DNA of 11,278 nt, from NCBI GenBank assembly GCA_023415035.1, contig JAEZLX010000063.1, positions 1-11,278 of the forward strand. Direction: 5' to 3'. Positions 8,401-11,278 of the stretch are shown here, in pieces (position 1 is the stretch's first letter; each line of letters opens with the position of its first letter). This DNA comes from Pseudomonadota bacterium. GTDB taxonomy: Bacteria > Pseudomonadota > Gammaproteobacteria > Burkholderiales > Burkholderiaceae_C. The notes beneath the pieces are model-generated. The model did no database searches, was not told the DNA's origin, and saw nothing but the letters and a program-made list of their open reading frames with translations. A program made the position numbers and the translations under genes.

Positions 8401-9492
8401 CTCGCCCGGCTCGACGGCGACCGCCTGCGGCTGGAGCGCCTGCACCTGCAAGGCCCCGGCGGCGCCAGCGAGGGCGGCGTCTTCGAGGCCACTGGCAGCG
8501 CCATCTGGCGCTCCATCACCCGCGACGGCCGCACCCGGCGCGAACCCCTCATCGATCTGCAGGCCACCGCGCGCCAGCTGCGCGTGTCCAACCGGCCCGA
8601 CCGGCGCCTCACCCTCACCGGCGACCTGCAGGCCAGACTCGACGGCCCGGCCCTGGACGTGCGCGGCACCCTGACCGCCGACAACGCCCTGTTCATCCTG
8701 CCCGACGAGTTCACCCCGAAGCTCGGCGCCGACGTGGTGGTGCGACTGCATGGTGATCGACCGGTGCCCCCCAGCGCCCTGCCCGTGCAGACCCATGTGG
8801 ATGTCCAGATCAACCTCGGCCAGCAGTTCGAGGTGCGCGGCCAGGGCCTGGCCACCCGGCTCGTCGGCCGGCTCAACGTGCTGAGCACGCCCGCCCTGCC
8901 CGGCATGCGCGTGGTGGGCGAGGTGCGCACCCGCAGCGGCACCTACCGCGCCTACGGCCAGCAGCTGGCCATCGAGACCGGGATACTGCGGTTTTCCGGC
9001 CCTTATGACGACCCGGCGCTGGACATCGTGGCCATCCGCCCCAACCTGCGCGACCAGCGCGTGGGCGTGCGCATCCTCGGCACCGCCCAGCGCCCGCAGG
9101 TGAACCTCTTCTCCGACCCCGACATGGCCGACAGCGAAAAACTCGCCTGGCTGGTGCTCGGGCGTCCCGCCACCGGCGCGGGTGCCGAAGCCGCCGTGCT
9201 GCAGCAGGCCGCGCTGGCCCTTCTGTCCGGCAATGGCGAAGGCGTGGGCAGCCGTGTGGCGGGCTTTCTGGGGCTGGACCAGCTCGACGTCGTGGACCGC
9301 GGCGAGGCGGGCGATGCCCTGAGCATGGGCAAGCGATTTTCCAACCGCCTGTACCTGAGCTACGAGCGCGACCTGCTCAGCACCCTGGGCACCGTGGCCG
9401 TGTTCTACGACCTCTCGCGCTGGCTCACCCTGCGTGCCCGCGCCGGCGAGGAAAACGCCGTCGACCTGATCTTCCAGCGGGAATTCGACTGA
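5485..9492 (+). CDS. tamB: TamB: inner-membrane-anchored translocation module protein
   Basis: This 1335-residue AsmA-like protein spans the periplasm and pairs with TamA. The N-terminus has a basic stretch (ARRRHRPLR, about residues 15-23) followed by one membrane segment (about 24-44, LLVVLLALVLAAPVVFWFW), fitting an N-in anchor. The middle, about residues 60-1000, consists of repetitive alternating beta-strands as expected for a long beta-taco groove. The C-terminal TamB (DUF490) domain contains the signature around residues 1152-1185 (GTYRAYGQQLAIETG, then PALDIVAIR), and the chain ends with the family-typical RWLTLRARAGEENAVDLIFQ and a short tail. Length is close to E. coli TamB (1259). 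TamB supports TamA in outer-membrane protein or autotransporter assembly, and TamB/YhdP/YdbH-type proteins are also implicated in phospholipid transport to the outer membrane. The start at ATG 5485 follows the tamA stop by 10 bases. It is the last gene of the run before the insertion sequences. Confidence 0.95.
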   Translation: MSQPDTAPTQAPPAARRRHRPLRWLLVVLLALVLAAPVVFWFWAASPGSLATTLSWVQRYLDGQPPEAGRLHIEGAEGSLRLGGSVALLRWTQDGLTVQAQGVRLLWTPALLPTLLTQRRLDIAGLHADRLDITDERPPTKDHSGPPTSAELPLRINLPWSVDALTMQGNTSLALSGLRGHYAYGPAAALGNGQAHQLMLDSLHWADGDYQGTLVLGAHSPMPLRLQARGQVRVAIPDGTPQNLRAELQAEGALAHADAALDARLLLRQAGSDEPAIPAALDLSARILPWHAQHPVAALQAQLHRLNLAGLWPQAPQTALSGHATAHTSGTQWLARVQLDNERPSPADQGGLPLGQLRVSITQEGPDWRIHDLQARIGEGSLRGEARLRAGDGPLWQGPWSGHLLVERIDPSTLWSALIPGHLDGTLDAQTQTAEGSDAFTTTFNGQLARSPQAGRRASGPTLLDALELRGQWQARTDAPDEGRLTLDRLRVRGAGVSLQGRATLNLANRHLEGTLDATAPGLTARWQGLAAPATGQGELALRLDDATAAQGWIASLQVLPLIGPAVRDSLGPWPDARLKGQASAVARWQGGLAPLGLPAPAGTQDAARPLRLDLDVQVPALSLQATADTPAWELRDTRLQLAGPPTALDTRLTALLRGAPGEFTARTLGTLQPAWPAPATDIARPPASVRLQVDELALTARPSPSTSAPWRLNATQAFAIDWRQPNGGPLLETGAVRLALQSPGTSTASTPARLAWEHLRWHRGALSTKGSLGNLPLAWADLLTAHGDPAGGVLTRAGISTDLMLQGHWELVLPEGSKELPRVQLTLERQSGDLTVRTDALPAPVTAGVRTARLDVGTQGQSVQGRLQWETRELGQIEANVQTTLSPPSANEPAWHWPKQAPLSGQVHARLPEAGVWSALAPPGWRVQGSLDAQVELAGTRAEPRWSGTLDARQLAVSSVVEGIAFTGGQLLARLDGDRLRLERLHLQGPGGASEGGVFEATGSAIWRSITRDGRTRREPLIDLQATARQLRVSNRPDRRLTLTGDLQARLDGPALDVRGTLTADNALFILPDEFTPKLGADVVVRLHGDRPVPPSALPVQTHVDVQINLGQQFEVRGQGLATRLVGRLNVLSTPALPGMRVVGEVRTRSGTYRAYGQQLAIETGILRFSGPYDDPALDIVAIRPNLRDQRVGVRILGTAQRPQVNLFSDPDMADSEKLAWLVLGRPATGAGAEAAVLQQAALALLSGNGEGVGSRVAGFLGLDQLDVVDRGEAGDALSMGKRFSNRLYLSYERDLLSTLGTVAVFYDLSRWLTLRARAGEENAVDLIFQREFD

Positions 9493-9504
9493 TCCGTTTC
9501 TTGG

Positions 9505-9522
9505 ACGTCAGAAATCTGACGT
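9505..9522. repeat. 18-bp perfect dyad downstream of tamB
   Basis: ACGTCAGA-AA-TCTGACGT is a perfect inverted repeat lying 12 bases after the tamB stop. As RNA it would form a 7-bp stem with a 4-base loop. No U-run follows on either strand, so it is not a textbook intrinsic terminator. It could be a weak terminator or 3'-end stabiliser, or a protein-binding dyad. Position favours a 3'-end role for the operon transcript. Confidence 0.4.
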
Positions 9523-9578
9523 GAAGCTTACTGTCGCAATCTGTCATCAACGTGCGCCAAGTTGCGTCATGTATTGAT

Positions 9579-9864
9579 TGGGCTGCTGCCGGTTTCGATG
9601 ACACCTTGTTAAGGTGGAAGATGAAACCGGAGGTGGTTCATGGAGAGAAGAAGGACATTCAGCCGCGAGTTCAAGCTCGAGGCGGTCAGGTTGCTCACCG
9701 AGCGTGGCGTGGCTGTGGCCCAGGCAGCCAAGGACCTGGACGTTCACGAGAACGTGCTGCGCAAGTGGGTTCGTGAGTTGCGAGAGGAGCCCCAGGAGGC
9801 GTTCCCTGGCTACGGCAAGCAGAAGGCCCAGGACGCGGAGATAGCGCGACTGCGCAAGGAGGTT
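9579..9864 (+). mobile_element. 5' remnant of an IS3-family element
   Basis: This is the left part of an IS3-family insertion sequence containing a truncated orfA and its leader. The left end is placed tentatively at TGGGCTGCTGCC (9579), an IS3-like TG start upstream of the hairpin leader; the matching right inverted repeat is absent, so this end is unconfirmed. The right limit at 9864 is where the terminal inverted repeat of a second IS3-family element begins. The element's orfB and right end are missing from the window. Confidence 0.6.
9589..9630 (+). promoter_or_regulatory. Leader hairpin overlapping the remnant orfA ribosome-binding site
   Basis: Two nested inverted repeats can fold together. 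The outer arms are CCGGTTTC (9589-9596) and GAAACCGG (9623-9630); the inner arms are CACCTT (9602-9607) and AAGGTG (9611-9616) with a GTT loop. The outer 3' arm takes in the first two bases of the Shine-Dalgarno GGAGG (9629-9633) that precedes the ATG at 9640. Such structures are known in several insertion sequences to limit transposase translation from read-through transcripts; that role here is inferred. Confidence 0.45.
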
Positions 9865-9867
9865 TGA
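9640..9867 (+). pseudogene. Truncated IS3-family transposase OrfA
   Basis: The frame encodes 75 residues beginning MERRRTFSREFKLEAVRLL, a typical IS3-family OrfA (helix-turn-helix Tnp_1) N-terminus that binds the element's ends. The helix-turn-helix covers about residues 15-45 (GVAVAQAAKDLDVHENVLRKW), and the start of the leucine-zipper-like coiled coil (AQDAEIARLRKEV) is present. The protein breaks off inside this coiled coil, where the family normally continues for another 20-30 residues. The stop codon TGA at 9865-9867 is the first three bases of the next element's left inverted repeat, so the end is created by insertion. A good Shine-Dalgarno (GGAGG at 9629-9633) precedes the ATG. Without its orfB the element cannot encode its own transposase. 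Confidence 0.85.
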
Positions 9868-9898
9868 GGTTGCCCCTGAAAACTGGAGTTCTTAACCC
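9865..9898 (+). repeat. Left terminal inverted repeat (IRL)
   Basis: This 34-base end begins TGAGGTTGCCCCTG and finishes TCTTAACCC. Compared with the reverse complement of 11132-11165 it matches at 25 of 34 positions, with two strong blocks: TTGCCCCTG near the tip and TCTTAACCC at the inner side. Confidence 0.88.
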
Positions 9899-9915
9899 TT
9901 GTTGAAAATACCGAC

Positions 9916-9921
9916 AAGGAG
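9916..9921 (+). promoter_or_regulatory. Shine-Dalgarno of IS orfA
   Basis: AAGGAG lies 7 bases before the ATG at 9929 and decides this start over an in-frame TTG at 9899, which lies right next to the inverted repeat. Confidence 0.7.
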
Positions 9922-9928
9922 TTCAGAG

Positions 9929-10261
9929 ATGAGTGACAAGCAGGTGCGTGCGCAGTACACGCGAGAGTTCAAGCAGGAGGCTGTTCGGCAGGTCCGCTCG
10001 GGTCAGGCGATTGCGGTGGTGGCCAAGGTACTGGGCATTCCCAAAGCGAGCCTGGGCAACTGGGTACGGCTGTCAGCCAAGGGAGAATTGGACGGTGCGG
10101 GCGGTGGAGACAAGAGCATCCAGGTTTGGCCCGAGCAGATGGAGATAGCCCGGTTGCGTGCAGAGAATGCTCGCCTTCGCATGGAGCGCGACATCGCAAA
10201 AAAAGCCGCGGCGTACTTCGCGCAGGACACGCTGCGAGGTACGCCTGGATTCACCAAATGA
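9929..10261 (+). CDS. IS3-family transposase OrfA
   Basis: This 110-residue DNA-binding regulatory subunit belongs to the 1301-bp element. The helix-turn-helix is about residues 9-45 (YTREFKQEAVRQVRSGQAIA, then GIPKASLGNWV). A heptad-type coiled coil follows (about 70-95, MEIARLRAENARLRMERDIA), which mediates OrfA/OrfAB multimerisation in IS3 elements. The gene appears intact, with a good Shine-Dalgarno 7 bases upstream. Its stop TGA (10259-10261) overlaps the orfB ATG at 10258, and an A7 slippery tract at 10198-10204 lies inside it, allowing a -1 shift into orfB. OrfA alone usually acts as a regulator or inhibitor of transposition. It is of a different type from the truncated OrfA at 9640, with which it shares only general fold features. 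Confidence 0.92.
   Translation: MSDKQVRAQYTREFKQEAVRQVRSGQAIAVVAKVLGIPKASLGNWVRLSAKGELDGAGGGDKSIQVWPEQMEIARLRAENARLRMERDIAKKAAAYFAQDTLRGTPGFTK
10198..10204 (+). other. Programmed -1 ribosomal frameshift tract
   Basis: A run of seven A residues followed by G is read in the orfA frame as GCA-AAA-AAA-GCC. Sliding back one base keeps A pairing at every position and enters the frame that is continuous with orfB (SRGVLRAGHA...YAWIHQMRKLY), giving the OrfAB fusion that is the active transposase in IS3 elements. The position near the end of the OrfA coiled coil is the expected one. Confidence 0.7.
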
Positions 10262-11126
10262 GAAAGCTGTACCCGGTGAGTGTGTCCTGCGGGGTGCTGG
10301 AGGTCAGCGCAAGCGGGTACTTCAACTGGCTACGCCGGCGTGAGTCTGGCCACGGTGGACCTGCCCGGCGTCACAGCGACCAAGCCCTGCTGGCGTACAT
10401 GCGCGCCATCCACGCCGAGGTGAAGGGGGAATACGGCTGGCCCCGCATGCACAAGGAACTGCTGGCCCGGGGCATCCGGGTGGGCAAGGACCGGGTGCGC
10501 AAGCTCATGCAGCAGCACGGCATCAGGGCCAAGACCAAACGCAAGTTCGTGGTGACTACCGACAGCCGCCACAGCCTGCCGGTGGCGCCCGACTTGGTAC
10601 AGCGGCGCTTTAACCCCGAGGCGCCCAACCAGCTGTGGAGTGGCGACATCACCTACATCCAACCGACGAGGGCTGGCTGTACCTGGCTGCGGTCATCGAC
10701 CTGTTCAACCGTCAGGTGGTGGGTTGGAGCCTGCAGCCGCACATGCAGGCCAGCCTGGTCAAGGACGCGCTGGCCATGGCGTGGTGGCGCCGCAGGCCAC
10801 CTCCTGGACTGATATTCCACAGCGACCGGGGCAGCCAGTATTGCAGCCATGAGTTCCAGGATGCCTTGAAGGACTGGGGCATGCGTTCATCGATGAGCAG
10901 AAAGGGGAACTGCTGGGACAACGCACCGACCGAGAGCTTCTGGGGTCGGCTGAAAACAGCCAGCGTACATGGGTGCAAATTCGCTACCCGTGAGCAGGCC
11001 AGGCAGGCGGTGATGGACTGGATGGCCTTCTACAATCACCGCAGGCTGCATTCGTCGCTGGGCTACCTCAGCCCGATGCAGTACGAGCAGCGCTGGTACG
11101 AGGCACAGCGTAAAAAGGCCGCGTGA
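10258..11126 (+). pseudogene. IS3-family transposase OrfB, broken by a frameshift
   Basis: This is the catalytic DDE (rve integrase-fold) part of the element's transposase. It begins MRKLYPVSVSCG, overlapping the orfA stop in an ATGA arrangement. The frame runs with clear homology to WSGDITYI, whose first catalytic Asp is codon 10645-10647, and then loses phase. The matching continuation TDEGWLYLAAVIDLF is found one frame lower from about 10663. Restoring one base near 10659-10662 (for example CCC instead of CC) gives 870 bases, or 289 residues. The second Asp (HSDRG, 10824-10826) and the Glu (PTESFWG, 10932-10934) are present with exactly 35 residues between them, the DD(35)E spacing. As read, the first Asp is separated from the other two, so no full catalytic domain is made. 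A sequencing or assembly error cannot be excluded. Confidence 0.88.
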
Positions 11127-11131
11127 ACCGT

Positions 11132-11165
11132 GGGTTAAGAGCTACACGAAACAGGGGCAAGGTCA
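11132..11165 (-). repeat. Right terminal inverted repeat (IRR)
   Basis: This is the inward-facing partner of the left repeat. On the plus strand it starts GGGTTAAGA and ends CAGGGGCAAGGTCA. It begins 5 bases after the orfB stop. Confidence 0.88.
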
Positions 11166-11278
11166 AGGCACTCATCACGGAACTTTCCGTTGAAGCTCTC
11201 GTCGGTGCCGTTTTGCCAAGGCTTGCCTGGGTCGCTCAGCGAGGTGCCGATGCCGGCCTTGGCGATCCACTCCAGGAT
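11135..11278 (-). pseudogene. C-terminal fragment of a second IS3-family OrfB, partial
   Basis: Read from 11278 on the minus strand, the frame gives 47 residues and continues beyond the window. The native part (about 38 residues, 11165-11278) contains GIGTSLSDPGKPWQNGTDE and FNGKFRDECL, a recognisable DDE integrase-core segment of IS3-family OrfB. The Glu of TDESF is the catalytic Glu. The usual C-terminal tail (a conserved Trp/Tyr-His-Asn region ending near SSLGY) is lost. The last nine codons and the TAA at 11135-11137 come from the inverted repeat of the 1301-bp element. This protein is clearly different from the OrfB at 10258-11126 (compare DNAPTESFWG), so it belongs to another element in the opposite orientation. 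Too short for certain subgroup assignment. Confidence 0.8.
11166..11278 (-). mobile_element. Remnant of another IS3-family element, opposite orientation
   Basis: DNA to the right of the complete element encodes only the OrfB fragment described above and runs off the window. Its left limit is the end of the complete element at 11165. Whether the rest of this element is intact beyond 11278 cannot be seen. Confidence 0.65.

Larger units (their letters stand above)
9865..11165 (+). mobile_element. Complete-length IS3-family insertion sequence (1301 bp)
   Basis: The element is bounded by imperfect terminal inverted repeats, starts with TG and ends with CA, and carries overlapping orfA and orfB in the classical IS3 arrangement with a -1 frameshift tract. 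Its size is in the IS3 range. Its orfB is interrupted by an apparent one-base deletion, so it is probably not autonomous. The IS3 subgroup was not determined. The expected 3-5-bp target duplication is not seen for the TG...CA ends (left flank GTT, right flank AGG). The two flanks belong to different transposase genes in opposite orientation. Confidence 0.88.

Noticed and set aside
9532..9569. Weak inverted repeat TGTCGCAA ... TTGCGTCA before the IS remnant
   Set aside because: Seven of eight positions match over a 22-base gap. It may be an old IS end, but no coding or structural support was found.
9860..11168. AGG/AGG as a 3-bp target duplication around the complete IS
   Set aside because: It requires moving the left end two bases out to 9863, which breaks the alignment of the terminal repeats. 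With flanks from different genes, a 3-base match is easily chance.

Overview
The window is GC-rich chromosomal DNA whose gene content fits a betaproteobacterium, most likely Burkholderiales/Comamonadaceae. That placement is an inference from recalled protein resemblance, base composition and gene order, not from a search. It has three parts.

(1) Positions 34-823 hold a minus-strand gene for a periplasmic dihaem c-type cytochrome (c4/c553-like) and the divergent intergenic region it shares with the next operon. That region contains a perfect FNR/Anr-type palindrome, TTGAT-AAAA-ATCAA, at 719-732. Oxygen-dependent control of one or both directions is therefore a reasonable hypothesis.

(2) Positions 824-9492 hold a compact run of five plus-strand genes separated by only 15, 4, 3 and 10 bases, which looks like one operon. 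The genes are a MoxR-type AAA+ ATPase, a GNAT acetyltransferase, a CoxE-like VWA protein (the usual partner of MoxR ATPases), the outer-membrane Omp85 protein TamA, and its inner-membrane-anchored partner TamB. TamA and TamB form the translocation and assembly module, a trans-envelope complex involved in outer-membrane protein assembly and envelope/lipid homeostasis. The AAA+/VWA pair is expected to act as a cytoplasmic chaperone or metal-insertion-like machine. Its co-transcription with tamAB is the most interesting biological association here.

(3) Positions about 9579-11278 are an insertion-sequence pile-up downstream of tamB. A 5' remnant of one IS3-family element (truncated orfA, plus strand) is cut by a complete-length 1301-bp IS3-family element (9865-11165). 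That element has 34-bp imperfect terminal inverted repeats, orfA, a -1 programmed-frameshift A7 tract, and an orfB broken by an apparent single-base deletion near 10660. On its other side lies the C-terminal part of an unrelated IS3-family orfB on the minus strand, running off the window. The flanks do not match as one interrupted gene, so an insertion-associated deletion or rearrangement is likely.

No tRNA, rRNA, CRISPR array or phage genes were seen. No stretch longer than 300 bases lacks a gene or a mobile-element annotation.
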